Shown piece after piece: positions 23,576-33,789 of a stretch of DNA of 64,000 nt (position 1 is the first letter of the stretch; the number at the start of each line of letters is the position of its first letter). The position numbers and the translations under genes are program-made. Below the pieces are notes generated by a model. That model saw only the letters and a list, made by a program, of their open reading frames with translations, was not told where the DNA came from and did no database searches. Source of the DNA: Cristatella mucedo (lineage: Eukaryota; Bryozoa; Phylactolaemata; Cristatellidae); the NCBI GenBank assembly GCA_009760855.2, contig WPIO01000377.1, positions 1 through 64,000 on the forward strand, given 5' to 3'.

Positions 23576-23739
23576 TTTTTACTTCTTTTCGCCATTTATG
23601 TACATCCTCCTGCCGATATGATTTCTATGCACAATCTAGAATTTTATTTTGATTGCCACATAACTGTCACAGATTTCACATTTATGTATATACATTTTAT
23701 CCTTTATCTTCTTACAGAATGCCAAACTTTCTCAACTAC

Positions 23740-24448
23740 CTTTCAGTAGATATAGCCTACATTTTCAGTGACATGGCAGCAGACTTTCTACAAAACTGAA
23801 TGACAATAAAAACAACTCACAGTTACAGGAAAGCCTTTTGGTTATCAGCAGTTTCAAAGACGAACTTCATAATCCGTTTGACCGGCATATATCATGTAGA
23901 ATCCGCACGTAATCTGGTATCTCGTTATAAAGTCACCTTTCACTAGATGACCGCTTCAGCTCATCAGTCCAAGTTTGACTATTTCTCAGCCATCCCATCA
24001 CAGCAAAATCTGGCTTGCTTTAGAGAAGGAAACCACATCCCAGCAGGTCCTTCTATTTTTCTGACATAGACCGTCTAGACTAGACATACTTCCGTGACTC
24101 AGACTACTCGCACGTCTGCCTCTCTGCGTGGTAAGACGCACGTAAAACTGGTGCATCCGTTAGTCCTGTCTGTCGTGAACGCCGAAACCATGATATTGCA
24201 ACCGCTTTCTCACTAACAAACACTGGCTTCCCATCAGAGGCGTGTCGACTTCAAGGTTTTGTCACACCACTTTTAGGTCCCTTCATTCTCTAGCTACAGC
24301 CTACCTATGCGAACTACTTCTCAATCAGGCTTAGCCATCATAATACCCGCTTTTCTGACTCAAGTTGATTTAGCGTTTAGCTTTGCTTTCGAACAAACCT
24401 CAAATTCCGTGGACACCCTTTCTTTATTAGTTTGCTCTCAAGGCCTGG

Positions 24449-24483
<35 letters not shown>

Positions 24484-24605
24484 CCTCACTTTCTCTCTAT
24501 ACTGACGTCACATAAGCCACTGACCGACCTGAAGCCATTTAGAAAGAAGCCACAGATCCTCCTCACAGCACTTAGCAAACTCACAGCACTTGCTGAGAGT
24601 CCCTG
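23740..24605 (+). mobile_element. LINE-A, strongly diverged RT fragment
   Basis: Translation follows the best copy piece by piece with many stops. It starts with a DMAADFLQN-like block near 23,770, then a short GKP-like block at 23,830. A LISPSLTISQ-like match lies near 23,960-24,000, and FKVLSHHF and LIPSFSSYSL-like segments near 24,250-24,300. The end of the ORF is near 24,540-24,570. A (CT)n tract (24,451-24,480) has grown inside it. The canonical 3' hairpin is missing, because a LINE-B tail on the opposite strand follows at 24,643. Confidence 0.65.
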
Positions 24606-24642
24606 GTGATTGCTCTTTGTAATGTCATGTAATGTATCTCCA

Positions 24643-24720
24643 TCTGTAACTCCAAAAAGCCCCTAAGACTAGGTGGGTGCTACGCAGGAGAGTTTTAGTC
24701 GTGTGCTTAAGTATACCTAC
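24643..24720 (-). mobile_element. LINE-B 3' end fragment, minus strand
   Basis: CTGTAACTCCAAAAAGCC and GGTGCTACGCAGGAGAGTTTT match the 3' end of LINE-B as seen at 34,497-34,560 (minus) and 41,290-41,355 (plus). Confidence 0.6.
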
Positions 24721-24767
24721 ACTGTGAGTTTTATCACTGAGAGATTGCCGTAAGTGCTCTGCAGCAT

Positions 24768-24985
24768 ACGCATTATGCCCAGAAAGAGATTTAGTTATCT
24801 TAGGGCACCAAGCAAATGCACAATAAGTGTACATAGTGTCACTCGGGTCTTCTTGCTCAACAGCTGACAAAAGGCTGGTAGCACGCATTCAGGGCTGAAG
24901 TCTGGGTGTTCACTGCTTCCTGTACAACAGCTGCGTTAAGTGCAAAGAAAGAGATTCAGTTGTTTGATTGTGCTGCAAGAAGGTC
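24768..24985 (+). mobile_element. two degraded LINE-A-type tails
   Basis: Terminal-block sequences (CCCAGAAAGAGATTTAG near 24,778, and GCAAAGAAAGAGATTCAG near 24,938) about 160 bases apart in the same orientation, without recognisable bodies. Confidence 0.45.
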
Positions 24986-25980
24986 TTATTGCAATTGTTA
25001 ATATAAAAGTCAAAAATAAATAATTCCTAATCTGACGGAAACAGAATGGTGGCAGTGGGGTTGCAGCTAGTAAGTAGCCAACATCAATAACCAGATAGCA
25101 GGCTGAACTGCAACTGGCAGCAGTTAGTAGCTACTACCAGGATCCACCTGCTGTCAAGAAATTGCTGCACTACTGATAATGTTTATGTTTAGCAGCACAT
25201 TCACTGCTCATACAACCGAGCTTAAGGTCATCGTAAGCCGGTTTCTGGTCTGCGTCTGGCAAACCTTTAGCGCTCAAAAGTGACGAATTAGTGGAAACTT
25301 GGGCTACTAAAAGTGGAGGGCTTGCTGCGCTGCATCAGCCAAATTTTCATTTCAAAGGTGAAGGTAAAGTTACCGGTTCTTTTTGCCCTGCGGTCTACAA
25401 ACTAGTCTGCCTCAGAAGTTTCTTATTTAACATTAGCGGTAACTCAAAACAGATTGGCAGTAACCAGAACCGACTATTTGTATCTTACCTTAGCGACAGC
25501 TACTGTTTCGCTGGCTACCAGAAGCAATGATACTCTCGAGGCAGCGCACGACTTGCACTGAAAGTTATGAGGCAACATTCTTTATCGCATGGATGGCGTA
25601 ATGCATTAATTTTATTTTTAATACCAGAATTTCCGTAGCCATTTTCCGCACCTCAGATAAGAAGTCGGGGGATAGCTACCCCAATTCAAAAGCAACAATT
25701 TCTCAGAATTTTAGTGGCAAGATGTTGCTATAAAAGGACAGATCTATAACTTTCCAAATTGCTGCCTATTTTCTAAATATCTCTTCCTTTGTATTTTGTA
25801 CAGGTATTTCCCAAGGTTCAATTCATTTTCAAAGTTATGCTCGCTTATAGAAGTCGTTCAGCACAGCCTTAAAAGATGTGATTGCAAACTGGTCCACGAA
25901 AACGCGCATGATCGAATGACTCGCATAGCATCCGTCACTTATATATTCTAATTTAAGGGAATTTAATTTAATGTGACGTT
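24986..25980. other. no recognised feature
   Basis: One plus-strand frame at 25,291-25,530 has no recognised domain. Confidence 0.4.
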
Positions 25981-25984
25981 ATAT

Positions 25985-26095
25985 ATACCTCCACCAGTAG
26001 CTCCATAAAGCCTCTTAGACGAAGCGGTTGTTACGCAGAAGAGTTTTCCTACAGCGTATTCAAAGTCCAAGCTGTATTCAGTGCTCCAGGTGACT
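25985..26095 (-). mobile_element. LINE-B 3' end fragment, minus strand
   Basis: CCAGTAGCTCCATAAAGCC followed by GGTTGTTACGCAGAAGAGTTTT, the reverse complement of the LINE-B 3' terminus. It is truncated after about 110 bases. Confidence 0.6.
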
Positions 26096-26894
26096 GCAAC
26101 CAGGTTTGCCTGCGCCAACAGACGTCGTCCTACAGCAGACCTACCGCCCCGGTGCCGCTTTAATCTCTGCTTCTAAGCGCCGTGTGCGAACTGCTACCCG
26201 TCACACCGTACTGGCCGATTTGCCACGTAGCATGCCCACGTTCACGCGGCTTGCTTAAGCCGCTGCGGCCGGCCTGCCTGATTTTAGGATATCCAGTGGA
26301 GACCTCTCTTCCACGCGGAGAGGCCGCACCGCAGAAACGATCGCTATCATACGATCCTGCAGTTCGGACAACCTGCAAGCTCAAGAGCATTCGCCATCGG
26401 CGCAGTGTCTGGTCATCAGGCAACGGTTTTTACAACGTACCGGCATGTGTCCTACAGCCAGCCGAGGAGTATGTAGTCGGCGCTCGCTCGAAGATGTGTT
26501 ACTGAGTTGAAGTCCGTAGTGTCAACACAGCTGCCTGCCACCGAATGTCATCTGCTTAGAGAGCTCCTGTCGCCCATATCTTATCAACATAACAACTAGG
26601 GACGAGCCTAGTGTCACTCTCAATTTGCAGGACCTCACCTTTGAGTTTGTTTCCCTTTAGCATCGCTTGATAGTGTGGTGTGCATGCTATTCTAAGCGCG
26701 ACTTGTCATTGGATGAGAACACTGCCTCTACGTAAAGCCGGGTCTACTTTGAGCTAGTAATTATTATCGCTAAAATAGGCGTCAGCTTTGGACAAGAGTG
26801 CGGCAGCAGCTAAAATAGCTTACAATTTTTATGCAACGTCGCGTCACGATTGCTGCAAATCTCTTAATTTAGATTTTCTCAGCAGCTCGATGCT
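26096..26894. other. no recognised feature
   Basis: A GC-rich patch at 26,130-26,300 has frames open on both strands (26,160-26,423 minus, 26,182-26,505 plus). Neither shows a known motif. Confidence 0.4.
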
Positions 26895-27420
26895 CGTAAT
26901 TGCATGCAGCTGCTGCAAAGCTCAGCAGCTTGTCTGGTTCTGTCGCCGCTTCAAACCGCGTAGCAGTCACACCAGCATCACTTCTGTCTAATCTCCATTG
27001 GCTCCTCGTAAAATGTAGAATTGACTTCGCGATTTTCGGTCTCTCTGTCTGTCTGGTCGCTTCATTCTCCTGCACAAGCCCACCTGTCCTGCCCCCTTTT
27101 TCGTGCCAATATACTCTACGACCACCCACTCCTCAGCTTCCGGTCGTCTGGCCGTCCCTCGAGCTAAATTGAAATCTACCGGTGATTGGGCCTTCAGTTT
27201 GAGTGAGACTTTTATGAAGTCTGGAGCTCACTTCTGGCGTCGGTAACTACCTGCAATGACTCGGCATCCTTTAAGGCTCAACTGAAGTCGCACCTGTTCC
27301 GCTCAGCTTGCCCCTTGTTTGAGCGAACTTTTTGCATTTTTCTCCCGCATGTGCTGTGCATCCTAACCTATGCATGAATCTTGGCTCGTTGCTTGTCAGA
27401 CTTGTCCCACTAGCCGGTGA
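26895..27420 (+). mobile_element. third LINE family, RT C-terminus
   Basis: Translation contains LLSNLHWLLVKCRIDFAIF, the conserved LxxLHWLPVKxRIDFKI block of L2/CR1-type reverse transcriptases. A KLKSTGDWAFSLS-like segment follows (family motif K-S-x-G-D-R-A-F-S). A later stretch, SFKAQLKSHLF in a shifted frame near 27,268-27,300, marks the ORF end. Its sequence differs from LINE-A and LINE-B and its 3' UTR lacks the LINE-A hairpin. It is inactive, with several frameshifts. Confidence 0.7.
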
Positions 27421-28147
27421 CACCGAGACTCTCTTCTTTCCCGTGCTTTAGCGCGTGTTTGCCGCGAGCCTAATGCCTGCTCGCTTTGGCGCTTGTCTCA
27501 GCAGAATACCGTGCAAGTATTTAGCCTTTGGGTGCCGATTCTCTTTCAGTGACTTGTATTTAGATAGAGACTTGATTCTCACCACAGGGTACTGTAAAAA
27601 TGAACAATTATTACTTTCTACAATGCCCATACCGTTATGAACACCTAATAAAGTCCCATCGTGTTAATCATTTCGCCATTTCGTGACTTGACTATATTTA
27701 AAATTGAGCTAGACACCCATCTGCTAATAACACCGTTTGCTTCATCCGTGAGAATTATCCTTAATGTACATTCGTGTGCTGAAATCGGATACATTACTAT
27801 CACTAAATCAGCGGTATTTTTAGTTTTTTTAACATATGTAAAGTACCAAACAAAGTAGCTAGTTCCTTAAGGATACTGTAGGAATATGTTATTATAATTA
27901 TTATTATTATCTTTCTATCATATCGCTTTCGCCCAAATTGTATATGCTGCCAGCCGCAGCTTTTCAGTGATCTTTGTCTTGGAAAAAGGTTAAGTAATTA
28001 CAGTTTCAATTTCCATACTATCATCAAACTCCAAGTGTATGCTACTCCTAATCCGTAAGGAACTAAAACTTTAAAGTTAAGGTTTTGCTAATTCAATAGC
28101 CTCATTGATTTATCCGCATAAGAGCCTTAACGACTATTACTTACCCG
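27421..28147. other. no recognised feature
   Basis: AT-rich sequence. Frames at 27,448-27,858 have no domain. A (TTA)n patch lies near 27,893-27,912. Confidence 0.4.
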
Positions 28148-28250
28148 TCTTGCGGTTGGCCACAAAGAATCGCCTACTGAAGTGCTCGAACCCACGACCT
28201 GGGTTTTGTGGAGATAGCACACCTTTTTCCTGGGCTAATAACCGACAGTT
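28148..28250 (-). mobile_element. SINE-B-like fragment, minus strand
   Basis: Box B-like GCTCGAACCCACGACCT near 28,178 with flanking similarity to the SINE head. The copy is partial and diverged. Confidence 0.45.
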
Positions 28251-28561
28251 ACGTGTTTATTCCTGCTTGTGCGAACGCAAGATTTCCCTGGCCTTCACTA
28301 AATAAAGTTCCTCAGTAGTAAAAACTTATGCAATATATGCACATTGATGTACGTCCCCTGTGTAACATGCACATATATGCTTATACAACAACATCACGTA
28401 AGTATAGTACTGTGAGCACATCGAGTAACGAGATTACAATATTAATTGTATCAAGTAATCATAATACCTTCACATAATAATATTAATCAATTATAATAGT
28501 TGCAATAGTAACAGGCTGCAAATATAGCCTATTTCAACCGACACAATATGAGTTGGCTAAT

Positions 28562-30100
28562 TTATATAATAATAATAATAATATTGCACTTGATAAAGCG
28601 CCCTCAGAGAACTTAATCTCTTTCTAGGCGCTTTTACATTTGCTGCAAAGTGATACGCCAATAGAATAGTAAGTAAAATCATGCTTGAAAAACAAACAAA
28701 ATGAATAACATGGTTGGGGGTTACATGCACTGGGTCAGCATGCAAATGTGGTTAGTGGCAGCATGAACAGTGTCAGCACGCATAAGCACATCGAGGACGA
28801 ATCACAAGGACCCACTAAATGCTCACCTAAATAGGTATGTTTTTAAGTTTCTTTTAAATGTGGTCAGGTCAGGGGGATGTTCTGACGCAGGTCGGGAGGG
28901 AGTTCCAGGCTGTGGGAGCATACGAACTAAATGCACGGTCTCCAAAGGATTTAAGGTTTGTACGAGGTATTTCTAGACTGTTGGATTCCGAAAAGCGAGT
29001 GGTACGATGCTTTGCCTGATGGGGTAGTATCTCTGAAAGATAGGCTGGGAGCCATAGAATGAAGAGACCTAAAAGTGAGCGACAAAACCTTGAAGTCAAT
29101 CCGTTGCTTGACTGGTAACCAGTGCAGGTCGGCGAGAAGTGGAGTAATGTGGCAACTGCGACGCTCACGACAGACAAGCCTAGCTGCAGAGTTTTTGCAC
29201 CAGCTGCAACCAGCTGCCCAATCGCCTGATCGCACATGCTGGTAGGCCAGTAAGCCCCAGCAGTGAGTTTGCAGAAGTCGAGACGAGATGTCACGAAATG
29301 AATGGACCAACTTGGACGTGGTATCCTTATCTAAAACAAGCCCTAATTTTAGCAATGTTTGTGAAGCTGAAAATAGGCGGATTTGACTGTGGAGCGATGT
29401 ATGTGGTCGTCTAACGAGAGGTCGCTTTGGAATATGACACCTAGATTTCGAGCTGATGCAACTGGAGATATGCTGGCAGAGCCAATTTTGAAAGTCAGGC
29501 CTTTCCAATTTCTGAATAACACTAGGTTTGCCCATAACTAGTAAGTTAGTTTTATCATCGTTTAGTTTTTAGAAAATTTGCTGCCATCCATGATCGGATG
29601 TCATCAATGCATGCAGCAAGTGAGTTGAAAGAATTTGAGGTGCTCGAAGGCTGAGAGGGATCAAAGCAAAGGTACAACTGAGTGTCATCCGCATAGAAGT
29701 GAAAGCCTAGATTGTGCTTGGCAATCACATCAGCGAGAGGGAGAGTATAAACGGTGAAAAGGACCGGACCTAGCACAGAGCCCTGAGGTACTCCATATTT
29801 TAGAGGTACTTCGATGATCTTTGTCCATTCACATCAATACTCTGGAGTCTTCCAATGAGATAGGACGTGAACCACTGCAGACCAGTGCCAGTGATGCCCA
29901 GGCGAGATGAGACGGCGCTCTAGAAGTACTTTGTGATCGATGGTATCAAAAGCTGCCGAAAGATCGAGCAAAACAAGAAGAGACACTCTACCCATGTCTG
30001 CATTCCTAAGTAGGTCGTTGTATGCCCGAAGCAATGCTGACTCTGTGGAGTGATTAGCTCTAAAGCCAGACTGGAACTTACTAGCAAGGTGTGAGGTAAT
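28562..30100 (-). mobile_element. LINE-A, longest copy: partial reverse transcriptase and full 3' end
   Basis: A non-LTR retrotransposon copy of about 1.54 kb, truncated at its 5' end inside the reverse transcriptase domain. Right to left, a KFQSGFRANHSTESA block lies near 30,040-30,095. RT motif A, LLDLSAAFDTIDHKVLLER, is at 29,925-29,975. Next come a LGPVLFTVYTLPLADVIAKH block and the catalytic-centre box FYADDTQLY near 29,680-29,780. Then follow GKPSVIQKLERPDF (29,500-29,535), LLADLHWLPVKQRIDFKVL near 29,090-29,145 and a GDRAFSSYAPTAWNSLP motif near 28,900-28,960. The ORF ends at about 28,830. The 3' UTR of about 230 bases carries the terminal hairpin near 28,585-28,640 and an (ATT)n tail at 28,567-28,582. 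The coding frame is split by at least three frameshifts, so the copy is dead. The sequence places it in the L2/CR1 group. The apurinic endonuclease domain and ORF1 are absent because of truncation. Confidence 0.93.
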
Positions 30101-30330
30101 TTATGATTTTTTGGGATTTCATTTTTATTCTGCATTACATGATTGATTATTTGTCATTTTCAAGGTATGTCAATCTGTGATTCAGTTTTTAGCATCCCAT
30201 CTGAAGCCCCCTCCGAGCATCGAGTTTTGTACCTCGGATGAATATTTCTCTCACGTGACTCACGAGCATAGCCCCACAAAGACCACACTCTCCACAAATT
30301 ATTGCTATAAATATAAGTAAATAAATAAAA

Positions 30331-30469
30331 TTCATTGGTATAGCGCCACCAATAGAACTTTTATCTATATTCAACGTGCTTCTCGTATGCCATGGGGGCT
30401 CGAGCCCACGACCTCGGGGGGGACCTTGATCGGGGCGAGCACCTTAAACCACTTGGCCAAACCAGCGCT
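30331..30469 (-). mobile_element. SINE-A, minus strand
   Basis: Reverse-complement box B (GGGCTCGAGCCC at about 30,398-30,409) and box A (TGGTTTGGCCAAGTGG, 30,448-30,463). The terminal block lies at 30,339-30,380, with a (TAAA)n tail at 30,313-30,331. Confidence 0.88.
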
Positions 30470-30711
30470 ATCAACTCATTCCCACTGCAGAACGTCTGCG
30501 GTCGCGCCGGATGTCAAAACTACTGCTTCCCTTGCACATGTCGCTAAAAAGTCCAATCATGAGTTTTCTCCGACATTCGCGGGTCGACCGTGGCAGTCCC
30601 GCCTCCGGTCCCGCAGTTGGCACCCCCTTATTTTCCAGGACGTTGGACAGTAAGTTGTGCTTCTGCTGACCCAGCAGTTGCAGAACGTATCCAATTTGCA
30701 ATTGGCAACGT

Positions 30712-30774
30712 AATTCAGGTGGGCTGTGCGAATGGTTGTCTTAGACACAACCATTCGCACAGTACTCCTGAATT
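30712..30774. repeat. long near-perfect hairpin
   Basis: AATTCAGG (30,712-30,719) pairs with CCTGAATT (30,767-30,774). After a symmetric 4-base mismatch, CTGTGCGAATGGTTGT (30,724-30,739) pairs perfectly with ACAACCATTCGCACAG (30,747-30,762). The loop is 7 bases. A second small palindrome, CCAATTTGCAATTGG, lies just upstream at 30,691-30,705. The size is compatible with a microRNA precursor or a foldback element. Confidence 0.85.
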
Positions 30775-30892
30775 GGGCTAGAGTGCGTAAAATGGAATTT
30801 GAAAAAAGACTTCGAATCACAGAATTTAGTGAGAAAACGTAAAGCAGTCTCGATAGCTGTTCAACCCATCAAGGCTGATCCATGTTGCACGG

Positions 30893-30985
30893 ACGTGCTC
30901 CTGTGTGCCTCTGAGGTTAGCCACCTCTGCCAGCCTTTCAGCACCTCAAATTCTCTCAGCTCCCTCGCAACTTGTACTGTTCGCC
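30893..30985 (+). mobile_element. LINE-A internal RT fragment
   Basis: Translation gives CQPFSTSNSLSSLATCT, matching QPSSTSNSFNSLAACID of the best copy just after YADD. The piece is isolated, with no tail attached. Confidence 0.6.
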
Positions 30986-31116
30986 CCTCAGATGAGCAGC
31001 AAAGGTTGATCCCATTTATTGACGGTCAACCATTGTTATAGCTTCAGGCAAAAGCTAGCCACTCAGAAAGTTGAAAGCCTAATCTTCGGAATTTGCTGCC
31101 ACCAGAATAACCATAA

Positions 31117-31425
31117 TACATTTGATGTAGCACCCTCAGAGAACTCACTCTCTTTCTGGGCACTTTACATTTGCTGCAAAGGAAGCACGAACGAATGGTT
31201 AGTGGTAAACATGCTTCAATAAACAGCAAGAATAACATGGTTAGAGATGATATGCACAGGTTCAGCACGCAAGTGTGATTAGTGGCAGCATGCACAGTGT
31301 CAGCACGCATAAGCACATAAAGGACAAATCACTAGGGCCCACTAAATGCTGTGATAGATACGTTTCTTGTTTCTTGTTTTTTAAATGTGGACAAGTCAGA
31401 AAATGTCGGGACGAAAGTCATTGCT
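31117..31425 (-). mobile_element. LINE-A 3' end, minus strand
   Basis: Almost complete 3' UTR. The terminal block is at 31,128-31,175, with TGCACAGTGTCAGCACGC and GCCCACTAAATGCTG motifs further along. The last codons of the RT ORF are near 31,370-31,410. Confidence 0.85.
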
Positions 31426-31437
31426 ACCAAACCATCT

Positions 31438-31526
31438 GCTAATGCTTTCTACAAGTGCTTAGATAGAGATTCGGCTCTCAGAGGGGCGCAATATAAATGT
31501 ATTGTAATTATTATTATTACTATTAT
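31438..31526 (+). mobile_element. SINE-A/LINE-A 3' tail with (ATT)n
   Basis: AAGTGCTTAGATAGAGATTC and GGGGCGCAATATAAATG, then (ATT)n to 31,526. It is in the opposite orientation to the LINE-A end immediately before it. Confidence 0.7.
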
Positions 31527-31549
31527 TCGCCCCCACCGGCCCCCGTGAA

Positions 31550-31707
31550 GACATTGGCCAATCAGGGCACACACACTCAACCCTGTGCCGACATTGGCTA
31601 ATCGGCGCACACCACCATGTGCAGACATTGGCCAATTAGCACACTAGTCTGCTCAGACATTGGCTAATCAGCAGCACCATCGCCGAGTGAAGACATTAGC
31701 CAATCAG
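31550..31707. promoter_or_regulatory. five CCAAT-box palindromes in a cluster
   Basis: The 16-base unit GACATTGGCYAATCAG, or a one- or two-base variant, occurs five times, starting at 31,550, 31,590, 31,624, 31,656 and 31,692 (spacings 40, 34, 32 and 36). Each carries ATTGG and CCAAT or CTAAT, so a CCAAT box is present on one or both strands, and ATTGGCCAAT is a perfect palindrome. Spacers differ in sequence while the units are conserved. CCAAT boxes are bound by NF-Y, and clusters at about three helical turns are typical of histone and cell-cycle promoters. The GC-rich island at 32,740-33,720 lies about 1 kb downstream with a LINE-A copy between. Confidence 0.65.
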
Positions 31708-32284
31708 TACAATACCCGAAGTGCTGGCGGTAAAAGTTAGGAGAGGTCTAAAATTGCAGTAGCTTTGACTTTAGAGCTCCACCAGCATTTCTCAATTCTA
31801 GAAGAAAATTTCGGCGATGCAGGACCTTTTGACGACAGTCCCCTTTTTGAGTTCAAATGCGACGAAAGTTCCTTTCAAAACAGCTATTGCAGCGGGTTTC
31901 GTGCGATTTTTCAAAACTAACAAACTTAGACACCAACCATAAACAGCGAGTTATTGCTACAGCGAGCATCGCAGCTATCGGGCGATTAACGAGCTGAGTG
32001 CATCGATAACTCTAGCAGCATGGCGCCAGAGGGCATGCCAGATCAGGAGCGCGGGCGAACCGGCGGCTGCTAAAGGCGAGGCGGCCAGCTATTTCGCCGC
32101 CACGCCCAAAACGTTAAGTTTAACTACTGCACGACAGCGATCGCACTCTTATCGCCTATATCCCTAGGCTCGCCGGCAAGCAGCCAACCTTTCTCTCCGT
32201 CAGCGCTTACCAGCCCATGTTAATCAGGGGCTGGCATAGGCACTCAGGCTAAGCCAGCGACGGCTAGAGCGCGTTTTTCGTTTT
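31708..32284. other. unassigned sequence between CCAAT cluster and LINE-A
   Basis: A CpG-bearing patch lies at 32,000-32,110. If the CCAAT cluster is a promoter, a transcript would start here. No TATA box or open frame longer than about 50 codons stands out. Confidence 0.35.
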
Positions 32285-32707
32285 ACATGCTACCTACAAA
32301 CCTTAAATCTTTTGGAGACCGTGCATTTAGTTTTGTATCCCCCAAAGCCTGGAACTCCCTCCCGACCTGCGTCAGAACATCCCCTGACCTGACCACATTT
32401 TAAAAGGAACTTAAAAACACACCTATTTAGGACAGCAGCATAGTCGTCGGTCATTGTGGATTCGTCCTTGATGGGGCTTATGCGTGCTGATACTGTGCAT
32501 GCTGCCACTAACTACATTTTGCATGCTGACCCTTGTGCATGTCACCCCCTAACCATATTATTAATTTCGTTTGTTTTTTCAAGCATGATTTTACTTACCA
32601 TTCGATTGCATTTCCCTTTGCAAAAGCAAATGTAACAGCGACTAGAGAGAGATTAAGTTCGTCCGAGGGCGCTTTTATCAAGTGCCATTATTATTATTAT
32701 TATTACC
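32285..32707 (+). mobile_element. LINE-A 3' end
   Basis: NLKSFGDRAF-like start, the PKAWNSLPTCVRTSPDLT segment near 32,335-32,395, the 3' UTR, terminal block (GAGAGAGATTAAGTTC near 32,643) and (ATT)n tail. This is a typical short copy. Confidence 0.9.
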
Positions 32708-32739
32708 TACATAGGACTAGGCTGCCTCCGCTCGCTCGT

Positions 32740-33720
32740 TGTGCTTGCAGGTCAGCCGCCTTCGCTGACTTACTGGTCAACGTGCTGGCAGCCGAACGGC
32801 GTTCAGACCCGAGCCGGCGCTGCTAGTTGCAGTGGCAGCCTCTGACCTGCGCCGAGTGCGGCGGCGGGCTGGCTCATAATTCTATCACTTGGCCGTCTGC
32901 AGCAACCGCAGCAGGCCGCCGTGCGTCGACCATCATGTTCCTCCCAACGCCACCGACTTCGAGCTCCCGAGCGCTCCAGCCGGGAACTCGCTACAGCGTC
33001 ACTCTCAAGGCTTTTCTTGCATCAACGGCAACGCACGTCATCCAATCTGCTAGCGGCAGCGTGGAGGACGTGCTAACGCAGCGGGCTCAACGAGGCGGGT
33101 CGTCGCGGGCATAGCTGCTGGCGCCACGTTTTGGCACCACTGCGATGCTCATTGGCATCGCTTCTGCTGCGGACGGTGGCTCAGAGGCTTGCTGCGGACC
33201 CGTGCGACAGAGCATCGTCGTGCCGACGATCAGATCCTCGCGCGGCCGGGAGACGGAGACAACGACGTCTACTCGTCTTGTCAGGATGCCTACTTTGCTG
33301 CCGCCGGATAGGCCGGGAGACGAGCTGGGCGCAGCGGTCGCCGCCGACCAACGCCCGACGTCAGGATCTGGAAAGTCGACTCGGACCTAGCCTTCGAGGG
33401 CATGCACCAGTGGAACAGCAGCTACCCGGAGCTGAACTCGGGGCACCTTCTGCACGGACGACTATCCACTGCTCCACTCGCCGGCCTCGCTCGCAGCCAG
33501 CGCCCGATCCGCCGCGGCCGCCGCAGACAAAGCAGCCGGCTCTGTTGGCCCCAGCACCGCTCCGTCATCCGCTTCATCGCGCCTGCGTAGCAGCTGGTCA
33601 CTAACTGAGCGCCCATGTTCAGCGTCCGTTAGCCATCGAACCCATGGGGCAGAGACCAGAGGCCGTGACCGACGTCCGCGGGTGACCTATCGTGGGCGGC
33701 CCGCGACTCGCAGCTGTTGA
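32740..33720 (+). pseudogene. GC-rich gene-like island with a broken fibronectin III segment
   Basis: About 1 kb of GC- and CpG-rich sequence with open stretches that read like protein but change frame. Near 32,945-33,075 one frame gives PNATDFELPS and, after a one-base shift, LQPGTRYSVTLKAF. Together these match the E-F-G strand region of a fibronectin type III domain (L-x-P-G-T-x-Y-x-V-x-L-x-A). A GSVEDVL-like stretch follows. Further on are DNDVYSSCQDAYFAAA (about 33,262-33,310), then RIWKVDSDLAFEGMHQWNSS (from about 33,363) and, in another frame from 33,436, an Ala/Ser-rich stretch that stays open to the stop at 33,718. The Cys, Trp and Asp content suggests an extracellular or receptor-type protein, though the family is unknown. 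It may be a decayed gene, a processed copy, or real exons with sequencing indels. Confidence 0.35.
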
Positions 33721-33749
33721 CTAGGGCTTAGCCAAAGGGGGCGAGTGGG

Positions 33750-33761
33750 CCCCCCCCCCCC
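33750..33761. repeat. C homopolymer
   Basis: About 12 C residues at the edge of the GC-rich island. The next 100 bases are ACAC/ATAACACA-rich (33,790-33,870). Confidence 0.85.
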
Positions 33762-33789
33762 GCCGGCGCCGCTTCTTTGCACCCACGGG

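Noticed and set aside
31550-31707. CRISPR-like array of five repeats
   Set aside because: The repeats are 16 bases, they vary, and the spacers are short and irregular. The surrounding genome is animal-like.
33131-33616. 157-codon plus-strand frame in the GC-rich island
   Set aside because: The more protein-like stretches (RIWKVDSDLAFEG, DNDVYSSCQ) are in other frames, so this frame is taken as a shadow.
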